This document shows positions 53,613 to 63,190 of a DNA stretch of 64,000 nucleotides, piece by piece. Below the pieces are notes generated by a model. It had not been told where the DNA came from and did not search any database. It saw only the letters and a list, made by a program, of their open reading frames with translations. Where the stretch lies: NCBI RefSeq assembly GCF_000010165.1, contig NC_012491.1, positions 4,907,001-4,971,000 on the forward strand, in the 5' to 3' direction. The DNA comes from Brevibacillus brevis NBRC 100599. Its GTDB lineage: Bacteria; Bacillota; Bacilli; Brevibacillales; Brevibacillaceae. Made by a program: the position numbers and the translations under genes. Each line of letters begins with the position of its first letter. The first letter of the stretch is position 1.

Positions 53613-54506
53613 CTAATGCAAAATGTTTAGCAAAAGCGTTAATGTTCCTATACTGATCACCGTCGTAACCAACACGCTGCTGGAGACGAATTGTGGTCGC
53701 ATGTTGAATTGGATCGCATAGATCGCTGTAGTGGCGGCAGAAGGCATGGCTGCCAGAACGACCAATACCTTTTGCAGAAGCGGATCAATCGGGAATAACA
53801 GACAAATGAGGTACGCCAAAAGTGGTGACGCCACGAGTCGAATGACGCTCGCAGCACTGAGTCCTTGCCACTCTAGCGCTTTGGTAGAAACATTGGCGAG
53901 CTGCATGCCCAAGATGAGCATCACAACTGGAATCGCCGCCTGTGCAACGAGATCAATCGCCTGGTAGTAGCTTTGCGGGATGACGATTTGCAGCTGTTGT
54001 AGCAAAATCGCGAGAACCACAGCGTAATTGGACGGCTGCTTGAAGATCGCCTTGATGGCCGTCCCCATTCCATTCCCGCCTCGAGAGGCAAAATACACGC
54101 CGAATACGCCCATCATGATCGAGTGGAAAACCATGATTTGCACCGCATACGTAAAGCCGGCCTCCCCAAAGGCAAACAAAATAATCGGCGTACCGTAATT
54201 GCCACTGTTCATGAAGGCGGTCGCGAGCATCAGTGCGCTTTCCTGTTGCTTATCGTATTTGAACATACGTGCCGTCAGCTGCGTGATCACAACGAGAGCA
54301 GCCAGCAAAAGCAGCGAAATCACCACGATATAAAATAATTGCAAGTCGAGCTGTGTTTTGTAAAACGTCCGAAAAACGAGTGCCGTCGACAAGATGTAAA
54401 TCGCCAGGGAAGAAATCGGTTTCAAATCCATTTTGAAAATGCGCTGCAAAATATAGCCGCTAAGAAAAATGAGCAGGACGGGCAGGATGACTTCCACAAA
54501 AATCAT
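53613..54506 (-). CDS. AEC (auxin efflux carrier) family transporter
   Basis: A 297-residue membrane protein with ten hydrophobic helices. The conserved central NSGNYGTPIILFAFGE and the C-terminal AAMPSAATTAIYAIQF identify the AEC family, whose bacterial members carry malate, malonate or other anions. Start ATG at 54506 behind GGGAGG. It lies 12 bases after the PfkB kinase gene on the same strand. Confidence 0.9.
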   Translation of the reverse strand: MIFVEVILPVLLIFLSGYILQRIFKMDLKPISSLAIYILSTALVFRTFYKTQLDLQLFYIVVISLLLLAALVVITQLTARMFKYDKQQESALMLATAFMNSGNYGTPIILFAFGEAGFTYAVQIMVFHSIMMGVFGVYFASRGGNGMGTAIKAIFKQPSNYAVVLAILLQQLQIVIPQSYYQAIDLVAQAAIPVVMLILGMQLANVSTKALEWQGLSAASVIRLVASPLLAYLICLLFPIDPLLQKVLVVLAAMPSAATTAIYAIQFNMRPQFVSSSVLVTTVISIGTLTLLLNILH

Positions 54507-54518
54507 GAATCTTCCCTC

Positions 54519-55484
54519 CTACCGTGCTGCTTCCATGAAGCTTTTTACCTCGGACAGCGTAGGCATGGCGGGAATGGCACCTGATCTCGTTGTCGTGAGT
54601 GCACCTGCGGCATTCGCAAAGCGCACCATGTCCTCTAACGTCGCTTGTGGGATATCCAGCATACTTTCCCCCACTTCAAGAAGCTGATAGAGCAGCGCGC
54701 CCACAAACGCGTCTCCCGCGCCAGTCGTATCGATCGCGGTTACTTGAAAGCCACCGACTGTGCCGAAATTATTTCGTGTGCGGTAAAAACACCCCTTTTC
54801 CCCCAACGTGACAAAAACAGCTTGCAGATCATATTGCCCAAGCATCCACGCTGTCGCTTCCACGACATCCTCGCTCCCCACGAGAAAAGCCAGCTCTTCC
54901 TCAGACAGCTTGACGATATCTGCCTTCGCCATTCCTTTGAGGGCCAACGCCTTCGCTTCCTCCAGATCCTCCCATAAGGACGCTCGAATATTCGGGTCAA
55001 ATGAAAGGAGCCGCTGATGCTGTTTGGCGTACTCGACTGCTCTCCAGGTTGCTGATCGGGCTGGCTCATGCGTCAAGGACAGCGTACCGAAATGAAAAAT
55101 CGCTGCCTGGGCAATCAGCGCCTCGTTCACGTCTTGCTCCCGCAGCATAATGTCCGCACCCGGATTGCGGTAAAAGTGAAAAGAACGATCGCCTGTCTCA
55201 TCGAGATGGACAAATGCCAACGTCGTATGCGCTTCCTCCGTGAGTACGAGCCCTTTTGTGCCAATATTCAGTCTGATTAAGGTCTGTTGCAAAAAACGCC
55301 CAAACACATCGTTTCCTACCGCACCGATAAAGGAAGTCCGTTTCCCAAAGCGCGACAGAGCGGCAAGTACATTGGCAGGCGCTCCTCCAGGGTTTTGCTC
55401 AAATGCAATGCTGCCCGGCTTTTCCTTCTGCTGTACAGGTGTAAAATCAATCAATAGCTCCCCACATGCAACCACATCTACCAT
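54519..55484 (-). CDS. PfkB-family carbohydrate kinase (fructokinase-like)
   Basis: A 321-residue ribokinase-fold enzyme. Signature 1 is GGAPANVLAALSRFG (about 32-46); signature 2 is DTTGAGDAFVGALL with the catalytic Asp. Length and N-terminus (VVACGELLIDFTP) match bacterial fructokinases, which phosphorylate fructose to fructose-6-phosphate. Start ATG at 55484 behind GGAGG; the longer frame is discarded. It is first in the operon with the AEC transporter and GNAT genes. Confidence 0.92.
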   Translation of the reverse strand: MVDVVACGELLIDFTPVQQKEKPGSIAFEQNPGGAPANVLAALSRFGKRTSFIGAVGNDVFGRFLQQTLIRLNIGTKGLVLTEEAHTTLAFVHLDETGDRSFHFYRNPGADIMLREQDVNEALIAQAAIFHFGTLSLTHEPARSATWRAVEYAKQHQRLLSFDPNIRASLWEDLEEAKALALKGMAKADIVKLSEEELAFLVGSEDVVEATAWMLGQYDLQAVFVTLGEKGCFYRTRNNFGTVGGFQVTAIDTTGAGDAFVGALLYQLLEVGESMLDIPQATLEDMVRFANAAGALTTTRSGAIPAMPTLSEVKSFMEAAR

Positions 55485-55640
55485 GTTGATTTCCTCCGAT
55501 GACCGTGATAGCTCCAGTATGTCACAGGTTCTTTTTTTTGCCAATGAAAGCCAGCGGCTGTACGAGCATACGCCAAAAATGTTAAAATAAGGAAATTAAT
55601 TAACGTAGTGCTTATTTATCAAAAAGGGGGGAATTATGCA

Positions 55641-57797
55641 ATGCAAGGAAAGAATCCTTTATCAACTGGTCCTTATAACACACTATCGACATCTGCTTAT
55701 CAACAGGTGAACAATCTAGCTAACAAGGCAGACGGATTTGATTGGGAGCAATTATTAAAAGATGTTTGGCATGATGTTTATAATGGACAAATTACACGAG
55801 ATTACCTTCAGCTAGCAACAGACAATAATATCGATTATCGTGCCTTAGTCACGACTATATTAGGCTATGCTTCTTCCTTTGTTCCTTTTGTAGGGCCTGT
55901 AATAGGCTTCTTTATTCCTATTATTGATTTGATTTGGCCCCCCTCACAACCCGATTTATTTGATATTTTGCGGCAACAAATTCAAGATTTAATTAACCAA
56001 GCGTTAACAACAGACACATTGAACAAATTACAGGCACTTCTACAAGGTTGGAAAAATGAACTGGATGTTTTAGCTACAGAAGTCAAAAATTTAACCGATC
56101 CGAAGACCTCAACTATAGGGAGCACAGTTAATACGATTCACCTCCAATTTGTTCATGATATACCCCAATTTACACTAAAAGACTATGCAGCTTATGCACT
56201 TCCTTTATATGTTCAAGCAGCAACCATGCATCTAGGCCTTTTAAAAGAGGCGATTTCTAAACAAACAGATTGGGGAATTAGTGATTCAGATAAAACTAAC
56301 TTTCTGACTTATCTAAAACAGTGGATCGTGAAGCATAGTGAGAATGTTTATACTCTTTTTGTAACAGGATTACAAAACATACAAGACGATGAATCTAGTC
56401 AAATTAGCTCTGCCGACTTTATCTACACGTCAACATTATATGGGTTTGATATCGCTGCATTATGGCCTACTTTTGATAAATGGCCTACTAATGACTGTCC
56501 GGAAGTTTATCCAACACAAACTGATCTAGAACAAACGAGATTCTTATTTTCTGATCTAGTAGGAAGGGTTGACTGGCGAGGCTATCCATCCGCTGGTGAT
56601 CCAAGCACGTACCTGTATGGAAATTTCCCTGGTGAACTGATGCAAATTTCAACGAGAACATGGGATCGAGTGGATCAGATTCAACAAGTATTAGATAGAG
56701 GATACAATCAATCACAAACATATACTTACGGTGATTCCGGTGGAGCTGCAAATGACCCTATCAACATTTCAAGAGACAATCCTTTAATTGGAGTAACACC
56801 ACGGGTTATGAGCCCGTATGTTGGAATCATGATGGATTTTGCAGATGGGACTAGTATAACTAATGGAGGAAGTTATGGATATGACAAGAGAGTTGTAGCA
56901 CCTGATAACCATAAAGTTCATTTTGTCTTTCCATGGACAGATGAGCTGGGTGGCCAAGATGCACTGATAAATGCCTTTGTTTTCAAAAATCTACATCCCG
57001 AAAATGTAATAGGCCAATCAGATCCAACAACTGGAGTATTTACGATTAAAGGAATTCCAGCTGAAAAAGGTTATATTGAGGATGGTAGCTCACTTAAAGT
57101 TGTACAGGAAAGATTGAACGGGACCAACGCGGTTCAGCTTCCACTCGGGCCCTCCCTCGTTGTACCCATCACAAATAAACTAGCTGGTCAGTATCACATT
57201 CGCGTGCGTTATGCAAATCCTTCAGATTCAAGCATTGATATTTGGCAATCAGTCAATGCAGGAAAGCAGACTATTCAAGGCGGTAATTTTACATTTCCAA
57301 GTACCAAAAACGTTCAAGATCAAGGATACGTGCCAGGACAAAATGGAAACTATAGGTTGCTTACAATCTCTCTTCCTGATCCCATCTCCCTACCTTTAGG
57401 AGAGATCGATGTACGCCTCGGACAATACACCAGTCAAACCCAGGGTAATTTGTTTATTGACCGGATTGAGTTTGTTCCCGTTCAAACTCTATTTTCAGGC
57501 CCATACTACCTTTATGCTCCGTATGGTTATCCTTTTTCAAAAACTCTTTGGAAAGGTGATACAATTAACAGCCGTATTTCTATAGCAGGATCCGCAAATT
57601 TTTCTACTGAACCAGCGGTACTCCAATTTTATCAAGATTCAACATTGCGAAAAGAAATTCCTATACCTGGTTCAGGTCAAAATTACAATTATCCTAATAC
57701 ATCCATTCCAAATGGTTTTAATAAAATTGTACTTCACACAAACCAAAGCGCTGGTAAAGGAATAAGAGGAACAATGACAATTTCCTTGAGTAATTAG
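55641..57797 (+). CDS. Three-domain Cry-type pesticidal crystal protein
   Basis: A 718-residue pore-forming toxin. Domain I (about 30-250) is the helical bundle, with conserved block 1 around YALPLYVQAATMHLGLLKEA (185-204). Domain II spans about 255-455. In domain III, GIPAEKGY lies at 471-478 and YHIRVRYAN at 518-526. Block 5, LFIDRIEFVPV, at 604-614 is nearly identical to the Cry consensus. Unlike Cry1-type protoxins there is no large Cys-rich C-terminal half. Instead, 104 residues form an extra beta-rich tail (615-718). No signal peptide is present. Start ATG at 55641 behind GGGGGG; a nearby ATG at 55635 is out of frame. The gene is clearly more AT-rich than its neighbours. No transposase or helper gene is adjacent. 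The exact Cry class and target insect cannot be read from the sequence. Confidence 0.93.
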   Translation: MQGKNPLSTGPYNTLSTSAYQQVNNLANKADGFDWEQLLKDVWHDVYNGQITRDYLQLATDNNIDYRALVTTILGYASSFVPFVGPVIGFFIPIIDLIWPPSQPDLFDILRQQIQDLINQALTTDTLNKLQALLQGWKNELDVLATEVKNLTDPKTSTIGSTVNTIHLQFVHDIPQFTLKDYAAYALPLYVQAATMHLGLLKEAISKQTDWGISDSDKTNFLTYLKQWIVKHSENVYTLFVTGLQNIQDDESSQISSADFIYTSTLYGFDIAALWPTFDKWPTNDCPEVYPTQTDLEQTRFLFSDLVGRVDWRGYPSAGDPSTYLYGNFPGELMQISTRTWDRVDQIQQVLDRGYNQSQTYTYGDSGGAANDPINISRDNPLIGVTPRVMSPYVGIMMDFADGTSITNGGSYGYDKRVVAPDNHKVHFVFPWTDELGGQDALINAFVFKNLHPENVIGQSDPTTGVFTIKGIPAEKGYIEDGSSLKVVQERLNGTNAVQLPLGPSLVVPITNKLAGQYHIRVRYANPSDSSIDIWQSVNAGKQTIQGGNFTFPSTKNVQDQGYVPGQNGNYRLLTISLPDPISLPLGEIDVRLGQYTSQTQGNLFIDRIEFVPVQTLFSGPYYLYAPYGYPFSKTLWKGDTINSRISIAGSANFSTEPAVLQFYQDSTLRKEIPIPGSGQNYNYPNTSIPNGFNKIVLHTNQSAGKGIRGTMTISLSN

Positions 57798-57845
57798 TTG
57801 TTTATTAATGAATCAAGGTACAAGGTACAATGGACAAATAGAAAA

Positions 57846-57881
57846 GGCTAAAGATGCAGACATGATCTGTGATCTCTAGCC
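57846..57881. terminator. Inverted repeat downstream of the cry gene
   Basis: GGCTA-AGAT-CAGA pairs with TCTG-ATCT-TAGCC with small mismatches, 48 bases after the cry stop. A T-rich tail exists only in minus-strand orientation, so it may act mainly as an mRNA-stabilising 3' hairpin. Confidence 0.45.
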
Positions 57882-57962
57882 ACCCTTCTCCAAACAAATA
57901 GGAAGGGATGACGTTGGTGAAAAGCGAATAACTCCGGATTCCCTACCGAAAGGAGTCGTACC

Positions 57963-58487
57963 ATGAATTTTAATCTGGATGAAGCGATTGAGGTTCTAGC
58001 GCGTACGCCACAAGCGTTGGAATCCTTGTTAACAGGCTTATCGGATGGGTGGTTGCTGCACAACGAAGGCGACGGCACCTGGCATGCCACCGACGTGATC
58101 GAACACCTTATTGAAGCTGAGAAAACGAATTGGCTCCCACGTCTGGAAATCATTCTGCAAGAGGGAGAGAGTAAACCGTTTCCTCCATTTGATCGGTACG
58201 CTCACTTACAGGACAACTCGGTGAGACCGTTCGAACAAAAGCTGCTGGACTTCAAAACGCTTCGAGCCCAAAACATAGCCAAGCTGCGAGCGCTCGTGGA
58301 ACTGGAAAAGCATCTGGAATTAACCGGACTCCATCCTGCTTTTGGCGTCGTAAAAGTACGGGAATTGCTCTCTACGTGGGTCGTTCACGATTTAACGCAT
58401 ACGGCGCAAATCGTACGGGTCATGGCAAAAAGGTACACGGCTGATGTAGGGCCATGGAGCGAATATTTAGGTATTCTGAACAAATAA
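57963..58487 (+). CDS. DinB-family metalloprotein
   Basis: A 174-residue four-helix-bundle protein. The three His expected for the metal site are visible: one in [11 protein letters not shown] and two in [12 protein letters not shown]. The DinB/YfiT superfamily includes thiol (bacillithiol) S-transferases and uncharacterised damage-induced proteins. Start ATG at 57963 behind AAAGGAG. It is a single-gene unit ending at a strong convergent terminator. Confidence 0.9.
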   Translation: MNFNLDEAIEVLARTPQALESLLTGLSDGWLLHNEGDGTWHATDVIEHLIEAEKTNWLPRLEIILQEGESKPFPPFDRYAHLQDNSVRPFEQKLLDFKTLRAQNIAKLRALVELEKHLELTGLHPAFGVVKVRELLSTWVVHDLTHTAQIVRVMAKRYTADVGPWSEYLGILNK

Positions 58488-58492
58488 TTGAA

Positions 58493-58548
58493 CAGGCAAG
58501 GGTAGCTCTGAACGGAAATGTACGTCATCGCTACCCCTGCCTGTCTTT
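58493..58548. terminator. Convergent terminator
   Basis: CAGGCAAGGGTAGC pairs with GCTACCCCTGCCTG around a 23-nt loop, followed by TCTTTTT on the plus strand and lying directly at the stop of the minus-strand gene. Confidence 0.8.
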
Positions 58549-59547
58549 TTACGGCAAAAACAACTGTGGAACCGTATAGAGTGCAGGGGAACCACCCGTA
58601 TGCAGGAACAATACATGATCACTCTTGTTAAAATGCCCTTCGCGAATCAAGCCAATCACCCCTGCCATCGCCTTTCCGGTATAGACAGGATCCAGCAAAA
58701 TTCCCTCTGTCCGAGCAACCAGCTGAACGGCCTCGATCATGCCATCCGTCGGAATTGCATAGCCTGGCCCGACAAACCTGTCGTCGCAAAGCACAACTTC
58801 TGCTCCTATGTCCCCTTTCAAACCGATCAGTGCAGCTATACTGTGCAGTAACCCCATCACCTTGGCTTCTTGTGCAGCCCGATCGCGGCTGACATTGATC
58901 CCGATTACTTTTGTGTTAGACTGACGCGCCATAAATCCCGCAAGTAAGCCTGCTTGGGTACCGCCGCTTCCCGTTGCCGTCACGACATAATCGTACGGAG
59001 TCATCGTTTCCCAAGCCTGCTGCTCGATTTCTTCCGCACACGCCATGTATCCCAAGGACCCGACTTCGTTGGAGCCTCCCACAGGGATCAGATATGGTTT
59101 TCTGCCTTGTTTTCGCAGACCTTCAGCGAGCTCTTCCATAGCTGCAAGCAAATCTGCCTCTGCGGGAATGACCTCGATTTTTTCTGCTCCGAGCAAGTGA
59201 AACAACAGATGATTGCCACTCGCTTGCGGTTGGTAGTCCCCCGTCTCAGGCGCAGACAGAACGAGCTGACAGTGCAGACCTTCGCGAACTGCCGCCGCAA
59301 GTGTCAGCCGGCAGTGATTGGATTGGACTGCTCCGCATGTAATCAACGTATCTGCCCCTTGCTCGATTGCCTCCGCCACCAAATACTCCAGCTTTCGCGT
59401 CTTGTTTCCACCTGCTGTCAAGCCAAGCATGTCGTCTCGCTTGATAGAAATACTCGGTCCGCCTAACTCTTTGGATAATCGCTCCAGCCCTTCGATTGGT
59501 GTATGACCCTGCGTGTATTTTCTGCGATCGTAACGGATTTTGTTCAT
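58549..59547 (-). CDS. D-cysteine desulfhydrase / ACC deaminase-family PLP enzyme
   Basis: A 332-residue fold-II PLP enzyme. The PLP Lys is in TAGGNKTRKLEYL (about residue 50), followed by TCGAVQSNHCR and the phosphate loop ATGSGGTQAG. This set and the length identify the DcyD/ACC deaminase group; without the exact active-site residues of ACC deaminase in view, D-cysteine desulfhydrase is the safer name. It cleaves D-cysteine to pyruvate, ammonia and sulfide. Start ATG at 59547; the longer frame is discarded. Confidence 0.9.
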   Translation of the reverse strand: MNKIRYDRRKYTQGHTPIEGLERLSKELGGPSISIKRDDMLGLTAGGNKTRKLEYLVAEAIEQGADTLITCGAVQSNHCRLTLAAAVREGLHCQLVLSAPETGDYQPQASGNHLLFHLLGAEKIEVIPAEADLLAAMEELAEGLRKQGRKPYLIPVGGSNEVGSLGYMACAEEIEQQAWETMTPYDYVVTATGSGGTQAGLLAGFMARQSNTKVIGINVSRDRAAQEAKVMGLLHSIAALIGLKGDIGAEVVLCDDRFVGPGYAIPTDGMIEAVQLVARTEGILLDPVYTGKAMAGVIGLIREGHFNKSDHVLFLHTGGSPALYTVPQLFLP

Positions 59548-59703
59548 GCTTTTCTTTTCTTCCCTTCTTCTATCGTATCTTGGAATTAGCCCTGCCAACT
59601 TCCTTTGCAAAAATCGTAGTTTTCACAATTGACCTTCCGCCTTTCATTCTATACCATTATTTGGTACACACAACATTACAAACAGAGAGGTAAGAAAACA
59701 CGA

Positions 59704-60195
59704 ATGAATGTCCCAGTAGAAGAAACTGTAAAGAAACCAAAAGGATTAGGCGGCTGGTTAATCTGGCCGACCATTATGGTCGTTCTCAGCCCATTTTCCG
59801 TGCTTGCATCCATTATCGGCATTTTTCAAGATCATGCTGAAGCAATGGAAGGACTCCAACCGTTTATGGAGCAGAGTCTGTTGTTCACTTTGTATTACTA
59901 TGGCAACATTTTGTTAGAGATAGGTTTACTCGCATTTTCACTGACCCTTCTCGTTTTTTATTTCCAGAAGAAGAAACGTGCTCCCCATTTATTTGTTGGC
60001 CTGATTCTTTTTTATCTCATCTTGAACATGATCGATTTGTTGGCTTGGGCGAGCTTTGATAGTCTTTTCGGAGACACAAGTCAGCTTGTCAAGCAATCAG
60101 GACTAAGATTGCTCCAGACTGGCATTACCGCAATGATCTGGATTCCCTATTTCCGCTTGTCCATACGAGTAAAGAATACATTTGTGAATGAATGA
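59704..60195 (+). CDS. DUF2569 family membrane protein
   Basis: A 163-residue protein with four hydrophobic helices. It begins with a charged segment and GLGGWLIWPTIMVVLSPF, the conserved start of DUF2569. Its function is unknown. Start ATG at 59704 behind AGAGAGG. The last 49 bases overlap the end of the convergent Crp/Fnr gene. Confidence 0.9.
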   Translation: MNVPVEETVKKPKGLGGWLIWPTIMVVLSPFSVLASIIGIFQDHAEAMEGLQPFMEQSLLFTLYYYGNILLEIGLLAFSLTLLVFYFQKKKRAPHLFVGLILFYLILNMIDLLAWASFDSLFGDTSQLVKQSGLRLLQTGITAMIWIPYFRLSIRVKNTFVNE

Positions 60196-60893
60196 GAGTC
60201 CAGCGCTTCCCTCAATCGGTCCCGATGCACCCATAACGGCTTACGCAGTCCCGCCTTCTTCACGATACCTTCTACTGTTAGCTCATGGAGTGTCTCTGTT
60301 ACTGTTTCACGAATACACCCCATCATTGTCGCCAGCTCCTGATGCGTCAGGTTCACTGCCAGCTCGATCCATTCTGGTGCGTCAGCCTGGCGCTCTCCTC
60401 CGTATTTCTCGCACAGCCTGTCGAGCAAATATACAAGACGCTGTCGCACACTTCCATACGCCATGAGCTCCATCATTTCTTCTACCTCTTGCAAGCGATT
60501 GGAAACAATCTCGATAAAATGCAAGGCAAGCCTCGGTTTCTCCAGCATCAGCTCTTCAAATTTTCCTTTATCAATCGAACAAATCACCGAATCTTCCCAC
60601 GCTTCGGCGTACATATTGGTTGAACTAATCGTAAAAGACCCGATCTCGCCAAAAACATGGCCTGTGCCGAGCAAATCAATCGTTAGCTCTTTGCCGTCAG
60701 CCGAAAGCTTGTATAGACGAACCTTCCCAGCCTTGATCAAAAACAGCCTTTTTAGCTCCAAGTGAGGGGAGGAAATTATCGTTCCTTTTTTGACCACTTC
60801 CATAGGAGTCGCCGGTTCCAATTGGGCTAGCTCTGCTTCACTTAACGACTGAAACAAATTGATGCGGGATAAAAATTTCTCCTTTTCGATCAC
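60147..60893 (-). CDS. Crp/Fnr-family transcriptional regulator
   Basis: About 248 residues. The N-terminal cyclic-nucleotide-type jelly roll (LFLIKAGKVRLYKLSADGKE, GHVFGEIGSF) is followed by a dimerisation helix and a C-terminal winged HTH (LTHQELATMMGCIRETVTET). The cysteine pattern for an Fnr iron-sulfur cluster is absent. The GTG at 60893 is nine bases after AGGAGG and is preferred to an upstream GTG. The C-terminus overlaps the convergent DUF2569 gene. Confidence 0.92.
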   Translation of the reverse strand: MIEKEKFLSRINLFQSLSEAELAQLEPATPMEVVKKGTIISSPHLELKRLFLIKAGKVRLYKLSADGKELTIDLLGTGHVFGEIGSFTISSTNMYAEAWEDSVICSIDKGKFEELMLEKPRLALHFIEIVSNRLQEVEEMMELMAYGSVRQRLVYLLDRLCEKYGGERQADAPEWIELAVNLTHQELATMMGCIRETVTETLHELTVEGIVKKAGLRKPLWVHRDRLREALDSHSFTNVFFTRMDKRK

Positions 60894-61002
60894 CCTGTAC
60901 TTCCTCCTGCTCACTGTAGGCTGGACTACATATTCTATGGATCACTCCCATTATACTCCTCGTTAAGCAATGGATTTTGAATGAACAAAGGAGTGTAAAT
61001 CG

Positions 61003-61344
61003 TTGAACACATTCATCATGATTCTTTCACTGATTTTGGCTTTGATGTTTTCCATCTCTGTGTTAATGAAATTTCTCCGCGCAAACTCTATGCTTCAGCA
61101 CTGGAAGGAATATGGGTACCCCCTTTGGTTTATGGACGTGATTGCCTCACTTGAGCTGGTCGGAGTTATCGGCGTAATTAGCTCCTTTTGGATTCCTGAA
61201 GTATTAACATTCGCTTGTATCCTGTTCGCCATCCTCATGCTCGGTGCTATCCATGCCCATCTTTTTCGGGCAAAGCATAAACCCGCCATGGCGATAAATG
61301 CAGGAATTATGCTTATTTGTTCGTTGCTTCTCCTTTGGCTTTAA
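61003..61344 (+). CDS. DoxX-like small membrane protein
   Basis: A 113-residue protein with four hydrophobic helices and the DoxX-type motif MKFLRANSMLQHWKEYGYP, followed by a second-helix pattern with Glu. It starts at a TTG at 61003, seven bases after AAGGAGTG. Such proteins may act with thiol oxidoreductases, but no partner is here. The last four bases overlap the convergent DUF3267 gene. Confidence 0.85.
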   Translation: MNTFIMILSLILALMFSISVLMKFLRANSMLQHWKEYGYPLWFMDVIASLELVGVIGVISSFWIPEVLTFACILFAILMLGAIHAHLFRAKHKPAMAINAGIMLICSLLLLWL

Positions 61345-61958
61345 TCGTTTCCGAGCGCTTTCCAGTACGTCTTTTGTCCGTTACTGATCAAGCTTGCCTG
61401 TTTCGGAACTTGCTTCATCACCAGAAAAAGATTCAGCATATCGACTGATGAAGCGATTGCGTTTATCAAAATCATAAATTTTAATACAGTAGTGAACAGC
61501 CCCAAAAAACCTAGAAGAAAAGGCAACATAACCGAAATGAGAATGAATGGAGCGACGGTAATCAGGATGTATCTTGCTTTTGGAATCTTTTCTTCTGTTG
61601 CTACAAACCCGCCAAACAACGTTAGCCCCATCCATGTTTTTTCTGATCTCAAGAAATTCGGGATAAAAATCAAATGCAAGCATTCATGAATAATGACCAA
61701 GGCGAGTAGAGAGAATATCACACCGAAGTCAATGGATATGGATAGCGAGTCAGATGTCAGCCCCAATTCCTGCAAGGTTATTGGCGAAAAAATATGGATG
61801 ATCCCAAAAACGATGAGTGCATTGATCAGCATGAAAGGAATCGATAAAAGAGTTGCCCTGCCCAAACTCTGTGGTTCATTCAGTGGAACCCATTCATTTT
61901 TCATCAACTCAACATGTACATTTTCATGATACTGTGGCAATTTGGTTGTAATTCTCAT
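61341..61958 (-). CDS. DUF3267 zincin-like membrane metalloprotease
   Basis: A 205-residue protein with four hydrophobic segments and the zinc motif HECLH (HExxH) inside a membrane segment, the hallmark of DUF3267, a family of putative intramembrane proteases. Start ATG at 61958 behind AAAGGGGAGG. The substrate is unknown. It stands alone, tail to tail with the DoxX-like gene. Confidence 0.9.
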   Translation of the reverse strand: MRITTKLPQYHENVHVELMKNEWVPLNEPQSLGRATLLSIPFMLINALIVFGIIHIFSPITLQELGLTSDSLSISIDFGVIFSLLALVIIHECLHLIFIPNFLRSEKTWMGLTLFGGFVATEEKIPKARYILITVAPFILISVMLPFLLGFLGLFTTVLKFMILINAIASSVDMLNLFLVMKQVPKQASLISNGQKTYWKALGND

Positions 61959-62026
61959 AAAAAAACCTCCCCTTTCTAGTAAGACGTTCACCCTATGTAA
62001 TCAGTTTCTTTAATGGGGAGATAAAT

Positions 62027-62069
62027 AAAAAAAGGCTATCTCCTGAGCTTGTTTGGAGACAGCCTTTTT
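62027..62069 (-). terminator. Terminator of the CDF transporter gene
   Basis: AAAAGGCT-TCTCC pairs with GGAGA-AGCCTTTTT with one mismatch around an 11-nt loop, 11 bases after the CDF stop codon. A and T runs on both sides make it usable by either strand. Confidence 0.8.
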
Positions 62070-62080
62070 CTCATGGTCAT

Positions 62081-63016
62081 TTATACTTGGTTAAGCAAAA
62101 ACTGTTTGCCATATTCCCCGTGATCCAGAATCGTCGGGTGCTCGATTTGAATCGTCGAATGGTCAATTCCGTACTTCGTTTGCAAAATGTGATTAATCGC
62201 CAAAATGACACAATACGGCTGGATGCCTTCACGAACGAACACATGCGCTGTCAGGGAGTAATGTTCCGTGGATACCGCCCACAGGTGCAGCTCATGAACA
62301 TCCTCCACACCCTCTACTTCACTAAGGTCCTGACGGATTTGATCGAGATCAAATTGCTCTGGGACAGATTCCATCAACACAAGCAGCGACTCACGAATGA
62401 TTTTGGCACCACCTGTAAAAATAATGCCCCCAATCACCAAGCTAATCAACGGGTCGAACAAGTAGAAGCCAGTCATGTAAATGAGAATCGCCGACGTAAT
62501 CACACCGACAGAGCTGAGCAAATCCCCGATAAAGTGCCATAACGCACTTTTTACATTGAGGTTGTCTTCTTCCTTCATACTGCGGGAAAGTACGATGGTT
62601 AGCACGATGTTTACAACCAAACCGATGGATGCAATAGTCAGCATCAACTGCAAATCAACGTCTTGCGGATTGATCATCCGCTTGATCCCTTCAATCACGA
62701 TCCCAATCGAAATTACGGCAAGAGCCAAGCCATTCAAGAACGAAGCAATAATTTCAAAACGGAGAAATCCGAACGTGTACTTCTTCGTCGGCTTACGTGT
62801 CGCCATATAAATAGCGGTCATACTCAAACCTAATGCAACGACGTCAGAAATCATATGGGCGGAGTCAGACAGGAGCGCGAGTGAATTGGACATCAAGCCC
62901 CCCACAACCTCCACGATCGTAAAAAACAACGTCAATAGGAGCGTAATCCACAGTGTTTTCTTCGATGTTTGCTGTTCTTTCACATGATCAAGATGGTGAA
63001 AATCACCCTTTTTCAT
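62081..63016 (-). CDS. czcD: Cation diffusion facilitator (CzcD-type zinc/cadmium exporter)
   Basis: A 311-residue exporter with six hydrophobic helices. The metal site is formed by HxxxD in helix 2 (SDSAHMISDVVALG) and HxxxD in helix 5 (HFIGDLLSS). The C-terminal cytoplasmic domain has VEGVEDVHELHLWAVS, and there are His residues near the N-terminus (HHLDH). It expels Zn, Cd or Co with proton exchange. Start ATG at 63016 behind GAGGTG. No metal-sensing regulator gene is adjacent. Confidence 0.93.
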   Translation of the reverse strand: MKKGDFHHLDHVKEQQTSKKTLWITLLLTLFFTIVEVVGGLMSNSLALLSDSAHMISDVVALGLSMTAIYMATRKPTKKYTFGFLRFEIIASFLNGLALAVISIGIVIEGIKRMINPQDVDLQLMLTIASIGLVVNIVLTIVLSRSMKEEDNLNVKSALWHFIGDLLSSVGVITSAILIYMTGFYLFDPLISLVIGGIIFTGGAKIIRESLLVLMESVPEQFDLDQIRQDLSEVEGVEDVHELHLWAVSTEHYSLTAHVFVREGIQPYCVILAINHILQTKYGIDHSTIQIEHPTILDHGEYGKQFLLNQV

Positions 63017-63160
63017 ACCTATCACCTCTGTCCATTTCATTTATAAAAATTACAATATAAGAATGAATGTAATCATATCCTCTTTTCCGCTAATATTCAA
63101 ATGAACATTTTATGGATCATACAAGTGATTTTCATTACCAGTCATGTGGTACCAAGACAA

Positions 63161-63190
63161 AAAAAGCCTCATCCAAAAGGATTAGGCTGA
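63161..63190 (-). terminator. Terminator of murQ
   Basis: AGCCTCATCC pairs with GGATTAGGCT around AAAA, with a T-run on the minus strand. It lies at the murQ stop. Confidence 0.75.

Noticed and set aside
55545..55640. A sporulation (sigma-E/sigma-K) promoter for the cry gene
   Set aside because: CATACG occurs at a plausible place, but neither full -10 nor -35 consensus can be matched with confidence.
63060..63120. A metal-sensor (ArsR/CzrA) operator before the CDF gene
   Set aside because: A short TTCA-AA-TGAA dyad is present, but it is too small and too far from a recognised promoter to support the claim.
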